DNA from: Bacillota bacterium
GTDB taxonomy: Bacteria; Bacillota; Clostridia; Christensenellales; Aristaeellaceae
Length of the DNA stretch: 64,000 bases
Assembly (NCBI GenBank): GCA_023421395.1
Contig: JAEZTL010000009.1
Span: forward strand, 57,212 to 121,211
Reading direction: 5' to 3'
Shown: positions 18,231 through 27,400 of the stretch, one piece after another
Layout: each line of letters begins with the position of its first letter
Position numbering within the stretch: position 1 is the stretch's first letter
The notes under the pieces: model-generated
The model's input: only the letters and a program-made list of their open reading frames with translations
What the model was told of the DNA's origin: nothing
Database searches by the model: none
Program-made: the position numbers and the translations under genes

Positions 18231-18261
18231 GGGGGATGGCCGGATGCGCCGGCCTTCCCCC
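18231..18261 (+). terminator. Intercistronic hairpin after the binding-protein gene
   Basis: GGGGGATGGCCGG pairs imperfectly with CGCCGGCCTTCCCCC around a short loop. No T-run follows. It occupies the same place as the hairpins at 9547 and 38593, between binding protein and permease. Confidence 0.6.
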
Positions 18262-18280
18262 GAGTGGAGGGGTTATTAAG

Positions 18281-19309
18281 GTGAGCGCCAGCAAGACACA
18301 CGCCCGGAGCGTGGCTTCCGCCAGGTTCCAGCGGTTTGTCGCCGACAACGCGATTCTCTTCATCTGGATCCTGTTTTTTGCGTATGCGTTTCTGTTCGTC
18401 GATGGATTCGGCTCGGCGTACAACCTGAAAAACTACCTGACCACCTGCGCGCCGCTTCTGATCGCGGCATCGGGTCTGACCGTGGTCGTGTTGAACGGCG
18501 GCATCGATTTTTCCATCACATCGGTCATATCCCTGGTCAGCACCATTTGCGCGTTCATCATGGTGAAGTCGCCCGTCAAGCAGACAACCACGGGCATCGT
18601 GCTGGCGATGGTGGCCGGCGTCGGGATCGGCGGTTTCGTGGGCGTGATCAACGGCCTGGCCGTATCCCGGCTCAAGATGCCCTCCTTCGTCGCCTCGCTG
18701 GCGACAATGCTGGTTTTTTCGGGCATCGCGGTCTGGTTCGGCAGCGTGTTTTACGACAAGGTTTCGCTCAGTGGTCTGCCCGCCGGCTTTACGATGCTGG
18801 GGGGCAAGGGCGGCTATTTCTGGCTGCCCTGCGCCATCGCGGCCGCGTTCTTCCTGTTCGTCCAGTGGCTTCTGTCCGCCACCAACTTCGGCCGGCGCGT
18901 CTACGCGGTAGGCGTCAACCCCAATACCGCCAAGGTCAGCGGAATCCCGGTCAGGCGCACGATCTTCCTGGAGCTTTTGCTTTGCGGCCTGATGGCGGGC
19001 GTCGCGGGGCTCATGTTCACCGCGAAGAACCAGGCGGGCATCACCACGCTGGGAGACGACATGTTCATCGACATCGTGGGCTCGGTGGTCATCGGCGGCA
19101 CAAGCCCGGCGGGCGGCTTCGGATCGGTGAAGAAGACGCTGTACGGCGTACTGTTCCTGGTGCTTCTCAGCAACATCCTGAACCTGATGGGCATCACGTA
19201 CACGCTGTACAACGTCGTAAAGGGCTCCTTTATCCTGGTCGCGGCGGGCCTGGAGCTGGTCACGCGCCAGATGAGCGAACGCGCGGCGGCCCGCGTGGTC
19301 CGGGCTTAA
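18281..19309 (+). CDS. Ribose-type ABC transporter permease (RbsC-like)
   Basis: 342 residues from GTG 18281, chosen for GGAGGGG (18266-18272) eight bases upstream. Multiple hydrophobic segments match the BPD_transp_2 fold: LTVVVLNGGIDFSITSVISL is the conserved GGIDLS-type motif, and GGTSPAGGFGSVKKTLYG the C-terminal glycine-rich one. FGRRVYAVGVNPNTAKVSGI is the cytoplasmic loop. It ends 16 bp before the ATPase gene. A second permease follows the ATPase, so the channel is probably a heterodimer. Confidence 0.9.
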   Translation: MSASKTHARSVASARFQRFVADNAILFIWILFFAYAFLFVDGFGSAYNLKNYLTTCAPLLIAASGLTVVVLNGGIDFSITSVISLVSTICAFIMVKSPVKQTTTGIVLAMVAGVGIGGFVGVINGLAVSRLKMPSFVASLATMLVFSGIAVWFGSVFYDKVSLSGLPAGFTMLGGKGGYFWLPCAIAAAFFLFVQWLLSATNFGRRVYAVGVNPNTAKVSGIPVRRTIFLELLLCGLMAGVAGLMFTAKNQAGITTLGDDMFIDIVGSVVIGGTSPAGGFGSVKKTLYGVLFLVLLSNILNLMGITYTLYNVVKGSFILVAAGLELVTRQMSERAAARVVRA

Positions 19310-19325
19310 AGGGGAGGTTAGCGAA

Positions 19326-20834
19326 ATGTCAGAATGCGCGCTGGAGCTTAAGGACATCCGGAAAGGCTTTTACGGCATCGAGGTCCTGCACGGTATCAAC
19401 CTGTCCTTCCAGAAAGGTGAAATCTACGGCCTTGTGGGCGAAAACGGGGCCGGGAAATCGACGCTGATGAACGTCATCGGCGGCGTGTTTTCGCCCGAGT
19501 CGGGCGCAATGTCGATCGGCGGCCGGGAGTACCGGCCCGCGACGCCCAAGGACGCGCGGACGGCCCGCATCGCGTTCATCCACCAGGAGCTGAACCTCTT
19601 TTCCAACCTGACCGTCGCGGAGAACCTCTTCATCGACGAACTGCCCAAGAACAAAGCCGGGGCCGTCGATTATTCATTCATGCACGACCAGGCGCAGAAG
19701 CGCCTGACCGAGCTGGGCATGGACGTAAGCCCGCGTGCGATCGTCGATACGCTGCCGATGGGCGTGCGCCAGACGGTGGAGATCGCCAAGGCGCTGATGA
19801 TGGACGCGGAGATCATCCTGTTCGACGAGCCGACGACGTCGCTCTCACACAAGGAGAAGGAGCACCTGTTCGGCGTCATCCGCTCGCTGAAGCAAAAAGG
19901 CGTCACCGTCATCTACATCTCGCATATCCTGGAGGACGTGTTCCTCTTATGCGACCGGGTTTCGGTGCTGCGCGACGGCGCGATGGTCGCCACGATCGAC
20001 AGGAGCGAGCTTTCCAAGGACGACATCGTCAGCCTGATGGTGGGCCGGGCGCTTGAAAACGTGTACCCGACGGTGGAGAAGGAGATCGGGGGCGTATTGT
20101 TCGAGGCGGACGGCGTCAGCGTGCCGCCCGCGATCAAAAACGTCAGCATGAAGCTTCGCCGCGGCGAAATCCTCGGCATCTTCGGGCTGATGGGCGCCGG
20201 GCGGACGGAACTGGCGCGGGCGCTGTACGGCTTGGACAGGATCGCGTCCGGCTCGCTCAGGCTGTCCGGGTCGGCGCTTGACAACCCGACGCCGGAAAAG
20301 TGCATCGGGCGCGGGATGGCATTCATCACCGAGGACCGCCGCAAGGAGGGTCTTCTGATGCCCAAGCCCGTCGAGGACAACTTGATTTTGGTCAAGCTGA
20401 CCGACATCATGACGAAGCTGGGCGTCGTCCGCAGGCGCGAGGTTTCGAGGATCTCGGACGATCTGATCCGGCGGCTCTCCATCAAGGTCTCCGATAAGCG
20501 GCTGCAGCACGCGGCCAACCTGTCGGGCGGAAACCAGCAGAAAGTGGTCATCGGGAAGTGGCTTTGCAAGAACCCCCGGATGCTGATCATGGACGAGCCC
20601 ACCCGGGGTGTGGACGTGGGCGCGAAGTATGAGATCTACGCGCTAATCCAGGACTTGGCGAAGCAGGGCTCTGGCATCCTGTTCATCTCCAGCGAGATGG
20701 AGGAGTTGATGGGCATCTGCGACCGGATCCTGGTGATGAAAAACGGCGAGCTGTCGGGTGAACTGATGAAGGGCGAGTATGATCCCAAAAAGATCATGTA
20801 CTACGCGCTGACGGGAGGAAACGGCAATGCGTGA
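19326..20834 (+). CDS. Sugar ABC transporter ATPase, double domain (RbsA/MglA-like)
   Basis: 502 residues, the usual length for the tandem ATPase of ribose/galactose importers. The first domain has an intact Walker A (GENGAGKST, about 38-46) and Walker B (EIILFDEPTTSLS). The second has the expected degenerate P-loop (GLMGAGRTEL), a full signature LSGGNQQKVVIGKWL and Walker B LIMDEPTRGVDVGAKYEIY. GGAGG precedes the ATG. Its end overlaps the second permease by 8 bp. Confidence 0.95.
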   Translation: MSECALELKDIRKGFYGIEVLHGINLSFQKGEIYGLVGENGAGKSTLMNVIGGVFSPESGAMSIGGREYRPATPKDARTARIAFIHQELNLFSNLTVAENLFIDELPKNKAGAVDYSFMHDQAQKRLTELGMDVSPRAIVDTLPMGVRQTVEIAKALMMDAEIILFDEPTTSLSHKEKEHLFGVIRSLKQKGVTVIYISHILEDVFLLCDRVSVLRDGAMVATIDRSELSKDDIVSLMVGRALENVYPTVEKEIGGVLFEADGVSVPPAIKNVSMKLRRGEILGIFGLMGAGRTELARALYGLDRIASGSLRLSGSALDNPTPEKCIGRGMAFITEDRRKEGLLMPKPVEDNLILVKLTDIMTKLGVVRRREVSRISDDLIRRLSIKVSDKRLQHAANLSGGNQQKVVIGKWLCKNPRMLIMDEPTRGVDVGAKYEIYALIQDLAKQGSGILFISSEMEELMGICDRILVMKNGELSGELMKGEYDPKKIMYYALTGGNGNA

Positions 20835-21813
20835 AGGCGGCAGGAGGTTTTCCCTCGAATTTATCGTCAAATATGGCGTGTATTCGATCTTTGTCATCAT
20901 GGCCATCGTGTTCTCCTTCAGCAACCGCAACTTCCTGACCGCGTCCAACATCCTCCTGCTGCTCCAGCAGAGCGTGCCGCTTTGCCTGGGCGTGGTAGGC
21001 ATGGCTTTTGTGATGATGGATGGCGGCATCGACATCTCGGCCGGGTCCAACATGTACCTGTCGGCCGCGACGGGCGCATTGGTGATCAAGGCGATCTACG
21101 ACGCGGGCGGCGATACTTCAAGCTTCTTCTTTTACGCGCTGATCCTCCTGGTTTCGGCCCTCGTGGGTTCTTTGATCGGCCTTGTCAACGGCGTTCTGGT
21201 CTCCCGCTTCAACATGCTGCCCTTCATCGTGACCCTGATTATGACCAGCATCGCCCGCGGCCTTGGCATGTTCATCACCAACGCCAAGCTCATCATCATC
21301 AATACCATGGGCTTCAAGCTGACGGACAAGACGTTCCTGGGCATCTCAATCCTCATCTACTTCGCGCTCATCGGCGTGGGCGTGTTCCATTATGTGATGC
21401 GCTACACCGCCTTCGGCTGCCAGCTCAAGGCGCAGGGCAACAACCATGAAGCCGCGATGAAGCTGGGCATCAACGTCAAGGGGAACCAGCTCAAGGCCTA
21501 CGTCATCTGCGGCGCGCTGTGCGGACTGGCGGGCATGCTGTCGGCCGGTTCCAACGGATCCGTGCCCAGCTCCTTTGCCAGCGGGAACGAGTTCATCATC
21601 ATTCCGGCCGCGGTGCTGGGCGGCATCTCGCTATTCGGTGGCAAGGGCTCGATCTTCCCAGGCTCAATCATCGGAATCCTTTTGATCTACACGATCGTCA
21701 ATGGCCTGACGATGATGTCGGCGAACCCCTACGTGTACACCATCGTGCGGGGTGTCATCATCTTCCTGGCCGTCATGGTCGATTCGATGAACTACAAGGG
21801 CGAACTGAGGTAG
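20827..21813 (+). CDS. Ribose-type ABC transporter permease, second copy (RbsC-like)
   Basis: 328 residues, starting inside the ATPase gene (8-bp overlap). The conserved DGGIDISAGSNMYLSAATGA motif, a following pore segment and the FGCQLKAQGNNHEAAMKLGI cytoplasmic loop identify the BPD_transp_2 permease family. GGISLFGGKGSIFPGSIIGI is the C-terminal glycine motif. Having two different permease genes around one ATPase gene is seen in autoinducer-2, rhamnose and some pentose importers. Confidence 0.92.
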   Translation: MREGGRRFSLEFIVKYGVYSIFVIMAIVFSFSNRNFLTASNILLLLQQSVPLCLGVVGMAFVMMDGGIDISAGSNMYLSAATGALVIKAIYDAGGDTSSFFFYALILLVSALVGSLIGLVNGVLVSRFNMLPFIVTLIMTSIARGLGMFITNAKLIIINTMGFKLTDKTFLGISILIYFALIGVGVFHYVMRYTAFGCQLKAQGNNHEAAMKLGINVKGNQLKAYVICGALCGLAGMLSAGSNGSVPSSFASGNEFIIIPAAVLGGISLFGGKGSIFPGSIIGILLIYTIVNGLTMMSANPYVYTIVRGVIIFLAVMVDSMNYKGELR

Positions 21814-21824
21814 TGGAGGCGCGC

Positions 21825-22901
21825 ATGAACCACCATATCACGCAGCGGATGGCAAAGCGGCGGCTGGACGGCCTGGGCATGGCGTATGAGGAACTCTCAA
21901 TCGGAAACGGCTGGACGCTCATTCTGACCCAATACGGCGGGCGGGCGCTGGGGCCGTTTCGCGGCGAGGACAGTGAAAGCTACTTCTGGCTGAACGGCGC
22001 GTTCGGGGAGGAAGAGGCGTTTGGTCAATTCGTCGAAGGCCGCAGGTGGAACTTGGGCGGCGAGCGGTTTTGGATCAATCCGGAGCTCAAATTCTTCTGC
22101 CAGGCGCCCGAGCGCTTCGACGAGACCTACACGGTCCAGCCGCAGTTGGACCCGGGCAGCTATGTCCTGGAAAAAGGGGACAATTGCGTTCGCCTCGAAC
22201 AGAGCGCCCGGCTGCGGGAGTTGGGCGGCGAGGCGGTCAAGGCGTTCCGGGTCAAAAGGCGGTACACCCCGGCGGCGTACCCGCTGGCCTGGATGGATGC
22301 GTTCAAAGGCGCCGGGCTCGACTACTGCGGTTACACGCAGGAGATCACCCTCGAGGATGCCTCGCTCGAAATCCCGATCTGTCTGGAGCCCTGGACGATT
22401 TGCCAGGTCAACCCGGGCGGGAAATTTGTGATTCCCTTCTTCGGTGCGTTTCAGTTTGACGATTACTACGATCCCGTCGAGGAAATGCAGCGGGTGAAGC
22501 GCGGCTATGCCGAGCTGGACGTCACCGGGTACCGCAAATACAAGACGGCTTATAAATCCGCCGCGACGTTTGGCAGGATTGCGTATGTCGCCCGCTTCGG
22601 GGAGAAGTGGTCCGCCATGATTCGCAATTACTACAACGATCCTTCCGTTCCCTACGTTTCGGAACCGTGGAACCAGTTGGGCAGGCGCGGCGCGTCGGCT
22701 TATTTCTACAACGATGACGGTTCCAACGGCGGGTTTGGGGAGTTCGAGCATGGCGGCCTGACGATCGGGCCGGGCGCCGGGCGCGAGAAGAGCGTGGACA
22801 CGTCGTCCCTATGGTTCTTCTTTGGTACTGCCCAGCGGATTGGGGACGTGATGCGCGCCCTGCTCGGCATCGAATACGAGTTTCCGGGCGGCTCGGATTG
22901 A
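21825..22901 (+). CDS. Galactose-mutarotase-like beta-sandwich protein (DUF4380/DUF6786-like)
   Basis: 358 residues from ATG 21825, with GGAGG five bases upstream, 11 bp after the second permease. GNGWTLILTQYGGRALGPF and GGERFWINPELKFF resemble the opening of mutarotase-fold proteins of unknown function (a GG-x-R-x-W-x-x-P-E pattern). Two conserved stretches follow: ICLEPWTICQVNPGGKFVIP and GFGEFEHGGLTIGP. There is no signal peptide. By position it may change the anomer of the imported sugar or bind it, but no catalytic pair can be named with confidence. Confidence 0.6.
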   Translation: MNHHITQRMAKRRLDGLGMAYEELSIGNGWTLILTQYGGRALGPFRGEDSESYFWLNGAFGEEEAFGQFVEGRRWNLGGERFWINPELKFFCQAPERFDETYTVQPQLDPGSYVLEKGDNCVRLEQSARLRELGGEAVKAFRVKRRYTPAAYPLAWMDAFKGAGLDYCGYTQEITLEDASLEIPICLEPWTICQVNPGGKFVIPFFGAFQFDDYYDPVEEMQRVKRGYAELDVTGYRKYKTAYKSAATFGRIAYVARFGEKWSAMIRNYYNDPSVPYVSEPWNQLGRRGASAYFYNDDGSNGGFGEFEHGGLTIGPGAGREKSVDTSSLWFFFGTAQRIGDVMRALLGIEYEFPGGSD

Positions 22902-22921
22902 CGGACGGGCGTTGCCCTTGG

Positions 22922-23702
22922 TCAGCGAGTCGGACGGATTGAGGCCGCCCGCGATTTCACCCGAATACCCCATGGAATTTTCTCACGCCCCACCGCCTGC
23001 CTGAGCGTTTCGTTGAGGTCGACCAAGAACGAGCGAACATACCGGTCGCATGCGATCTGCGTGCTGGGGGACCCTGGGAGCGTGGAATTACCCTTGATCT
23101 CCGCGCCCCGCGCGCACAGGTTACTCGCGAAGGAGCGCCAGACCGCATGCAGACCGCGGCGTTCCACGTTCGCCGCCACGCAGGCCTTCTCATTCGCGGC
23201 GGGTGGATTTCTGCCGCTCAGGGGCTTGCTGGTCTGAGCGGCGGTCGAGCCGGGGACCGCCTGTGCCGATTGCCCTGGCGTTGAGCGGGATTGTCCGTTA
23301 GCCGGACGCCGTCTTCGTCGTACGATGGACGAGGTTCTTCCCGTCCACCCGAATCATGTTCTTTGCAGTCTTTACGGTACGATTCTCGTCGTCGATATCG
23401 CCCCGCTTTAACGCCGGCGCTTCACCCGCTCCTGGCCCGGTCTTCAGAATGAGAAGGCATCCCCAGCCGTGGCGGAGACGAGGCGTGTCGCTCTCCTCCT
23501 CGGTAAAGGCCGCCATCAGCTTTTCCTGCCATAGGGATAGACCACTTTGGCGCTGCGCAACTGGGTGGCATCTGCGGGCCCCGCACGGGATTGCGCACGA
23601 TCAGACCGGTCAGCATCGCACGCTCGAAAATCCGGCTGAGCAGCAGTTTCTACTTTTTGATTGTAAACGCGCTCGCGGCTTGCAGGCGGTTGACGTACCC
23701 GT
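22922..23702 (-). pseudogene. Decayed tyrosine recombinase (integrase), relic 1
   Basis: Read leftward, segments in several frames align in order to the integrase relic at 63.2 kb: YVNRLQAASAFTIKK, an in-frame stop, then RNPVRGPQMPPS, a frame change, LMAAFTEEESDTPRLRHGWG, GAGEAPALKRGDIDDENRTV, VHRTTKTASG, a stop, AAQTSKPLSGRNPPAANEKA, GLHAVWRSFASNLCARGAEI and finally ETLRQAVGRE. The active-site arginine expected in TGLRxGE is missing (TGPGAGE), and the His-x-x-Arg box is altered (HAVW). At least two stops and two or more frameshifts make it non-functional. Confidence 0.85.
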
Positions 23703-23765
23703 GAATAGGCTCCGGCCGTTTTGCCTGGATATATCCATCCGATGACAGTTGCCATCGGAAGGACC

Positions 23766-23845
23766 CTGCTCAAAAGAGACTGCCATCCGATTTTCCGCGA
23801 ATCGAACGGCAGCCTCTTTCTGGTCTTTCTGCCATCAGAACTACC
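23766..23845 (+). repeat. 80-nt hairpin repeat, copy 1
   Basis: This segment aligns over its whole length, without gaps and at about 75% identity, to 33209-33288 on the opposite strand. The shared core includes GCTCAAAAGAG, TCCGATTTTCCGC, ACGGCAG and GCCATCAGAA. CTGCC/GGCAG and GATT/AATC can pair into a hairpin followed by a T-rich tract, so it may act as a terminator. It lies just beyond the N-terminal end of integrase relic 1. Confidence 0.7.
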
Positions 23846-23879
23846 CCTGTTAAAGCCAAACACCGATGTCAACCATCGG

Positions 23880-24315
23880 CGAGACCCTTGATTGATGAGG
23901 CTTTGCAGGCTCGTTCGGGACGATCTAGGCCGGTGCCTTCAGCCACTCGGCCTGTTCCGGGAAGAAAACCTGCGCAAGCCTTTGCAGCAGGGAGTTGGGC
24001 AAAGTCAATGCCTAAACGGGGTCTTGGTGATGTTGATCGGGTGCTTTGCGGTGGTTTTTGCGGGTTGGGACTGATTTCGGAGGAGAACGTTGGTTGGCAT
24101 CTCTGATTCGGGATCAGCGTATGGAAAAATGAGCGGAAAAAGCGGCGACGCTTTGTACGGGTGCATAAAATGGCGATGGCGGCAGAATGTCAGCGCAATG
24201 TCGGAGAGGATTTCGAGAATTCTTCGTACCGGTATCGCGGATCTCAGATCCGGCGCAGGCCTAATTTGCGTTTGCCCAGGCGAGGCGTATTGCTTCTTGA
24301 TATCGCTGGATATAC
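23880..24315. other. Geneless stretch before the giant surface protein
   Basis: No protein homology is recognisable in any frame. The sequence becomes more AT-rich towards 24300. Only the promoter at its right end is interpretable. Confidence 0.5.
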
Positions 24316-24344
24316 TTGACTTTCCATTTGTTTTAGTGTAATAC
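24316..24344 (+). promoter_or_regulatory. Promoter of the 2229-residue surface protein
   Basis: TTGACT (24316-24321) and TAATAC (24339-24344) have a 17-bp spacer and lie about 80 bp before the start codon, in a locally AT-rich patch. Confidence 0.6.
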
Positions 24345-24424
24345 TAATATTTGTGAAATTCGGCCATCACTTTCCCATCCCCCTTTTGGCAGCTATCAAT
24401 AGAGCCATAGAAAGGCGAGATCAA

Positions 24425-27400
24425 ATGCTAAAAAAAGCGGCCGCTGTGATGTTCATAATCCTCGCTTGCTTCTTCCTGCCGCTATTCGCGCAATATGAAA
24501 CGGGGAAAGCGGAAACGCCGGATTCTCCGTATGCATTCGATCTGAATTCGGCTGCAGCAGCGCATTCGAATATAGTCGTTTCCTGCGAGGAATTGCAGGG
24601 AGTGACTTTTCTCGGAATAACTGGGCTGGAAGAGAATGCTGACTATCTTGTTTCGGCTACGGATGTAATAATAAAAGAAAGCTTTCTTGCGACGCTGTCC
24701 GTTGGAATTCATGATATTACGCTGAATTTCAGCGCAAGCACACAGAAAACGGTGTCCGTCGACGTTGTTGATACAACGCCCGTTTGCAGCGTATCCCCGG
24801 TATCGGCGGTGTTTAATCGGACCGAAACCAGTCCGCAGCATACCGATCTGGTTTTTACGCTCTCGATGGCGTACACCGAGTTCTCGGGGATCCAGGGGTT
24901 GAGCGCGGAAGACTATACAAAAGATGCCAATGAAGTAACTGTCTCCAAGGAGGCGCTCAGCCGCCTTTTGCCCGGCGAAAACACCCTCGTGTTCAATTTC
25001 ACAAGCGGCGGTAGCCGCTCCGTGGCGATCATGGTGTCTGACGATTCCATCACGGCCTCGATTTCTCCGGATAACGCGGTCTTCGATTACGCCGCCCCCG
25101 GGGATGTCCTGATCGCGGTGAGCACAACGGGCTGCTCGCTCACCGGCGTCGAGGGCCTGACAGAAGGAAGGGACTATTCGCTGGAAGGAGACAACGTCGT
25201 TCTTCTGAAGGCGTACCTTGAAACGCTCAAACCCGGGCAATACACGCTGTATTTCCAATTTGACTATTATAGCGCACAGGCGCTTTCGCTGCAGCTAGTC
25301 GAAACGAGTCCGGTCGCTTCCCTGTTGCCGCAATCAGCCACCTTTGACAAGTACGTCAACGATCCGCGCCATGCCGATATCTCCGTTGCGATGACCGCGA
25401 ACGGACATGTGTTTTCCGGGATCGCCGGGCTGGAAGCCGGAAGCGATTACACCGTTTCCGGGGACACCGTTACGATCTCCAAGGATTCCCTGAATGCGAT
25501 GGAGAATGGCACACACACGTTCCCGTTTCAGTTTGACGGGCACCGCTACGCTCTGTTTGACGTAGAGATCCTGAATTCGGAGCCGGCGTTCACCATCAAC
25601 GAGGCCGCGCTGGCGGACGGCTCCGGCGCAGGATGGAGCTACGCCGACGGCGTCCTGGCCATTTCCGGCAGCGGCCTGACGCTCAGCGGCTACTCGGGCG
25701 ACGCGCTCCGAATTGAGGTTGCCGCCGCCGTAACGGACGTTGCGCTGAGCGGCGTGGATCTTGAGGACTGTAACTTTGTATATGCCGGCGGCCCGACGGG
25801 CACGCTGCTCATTTCAATGCAGGGCAGCAATGAAATGCACGGCGGGATCGAGGGCGTCAACGGCAATCTGACGTTTGGCGGCAGTGGGTCGCTGAAGGTT
25901 GTCTCCGGGCAGGAGGCCGCCGTCTGGGCCGGGAAAATTACGGTCCGGAGCGGATCGCTGACCGCGCTCGCCGTAAGCGGCGGCAGCACCGATGCTTACG
26001 GGCTGCGAGCCATGTCCACCCTCATGATCAGCGGCGGAACGGTCGTCGCCGGCGGCAGCAGCGGCAATGGTTACGCCTATGGCATCATGGCGGACAGCTT
26101 CATCACCACCGCCGGAACCGTTGCCTCGACCGGGGCGGTTCGGAGCGGCAACAGCCGCGGTTATGCCCATGGCATCATGGCGGGCAGCATCAGCATCACC
26201 GGTGGGACCATTGCCGCAACCGGGGACGGGAGCGCCGGCAGCGGGAACTACGGCTATGGCATGCACGGGCGAAACATTTTCATTGACGGAGGATCCGTCA
26301 CGGCCAATGGGGTCGGGTCAAACGGGGGCGGCTTCGGGATTTACTCCTACGAGACCGCGACTTACGCAAACGGCACCGTTCACGCCACGGGGAATTCTGA
26401 AGGAATCTCCTTCTTGGGGGACGTTTCCGTACTCGGCGGAAGCGTTACGGCTTCGGGCGACTACGGCGGACTCGAATCGCAGAATGGCCGGGTGAAAATC
26501 TCGGGCGGATCCCTCACGACCACAGGTGACGGTTGGGGAATCAGCACCCAGGCCGGCGACATCCTCTTTGATGGCGGCACGTTCGATAGTAGCGGCGGAG
26601 TATTTTCCCGTTCCGGGAAGATCGCGGTAAGTGCCGGCTCTATGAAGCTACGGGATAGTGTGGTGATGGCGAATAAAGGCGCGATCGAAATCAGCGGCGG
26701 GGAGGTTGTCGCCGAAAGTTTTGCCGCATATGAGGGCGATGTCCGGATCACAGGCGGAGATGTTACCCTGAATGGCGAAGGGAATTGTATCGATTCGTAT
26801 TCCGGGAACATTTCTGTAAGCGGCGGCAAGTTGACCGCAAGGAGCAGATGGGACGGATCTTACGCGCTGCTGGCGCGGGATGGACAAATCGACATCAGCG
26901 GCGGCAATATAAAGGCCTGCGGAGGGAGAGGCATCGCCGCTTCCGACGGCGTTTCTCTATCGGGAGCGGATACCTATGTGCGGGCGGCCGGAAGCATTTC
27001 CGCATTTGGCGTTCTCACTGTCAATGGACACCTGGAGGATGTAACCGGCTGGAGACACGGGGTCTATGAGAATGGGACTCTGAGGAAGATCGACACGCCG
27101 AAAAACTTGTACATCGACGGCGAAACCTATGACGCGGCCGATCTCTCGGAAGACCTGGAGGGGGATGGCTGGCGTTGGTCCTGGGAGGCACCCGAGCTTT
27201 TGCTGGACGGCTATTCGGGCGGCTTTGTTGGCTGTGCGGATGCATCGCCGTTCAGGCTGCGCCTGAAAGACGGGACGGCAAACAGTGTATCCGGCGAGAT
27301 TGACGCGCCTTCCCTGGACATATCGGGCGGCGGTTCGCTTCGCGCGGACGTTCTGGCGGTTCCGAATGGTTCGATCTCCATTCATAACAGCGCGGTGCTC

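Noticed and set aside
17186..19357. 723-codon open frame on the minus strand
   Set aside because: It is opposite two convincing genes (binding protein and permease), is rich in His, Arg and Asp as expected from an antisense GC-rich frame, and has no family motif.
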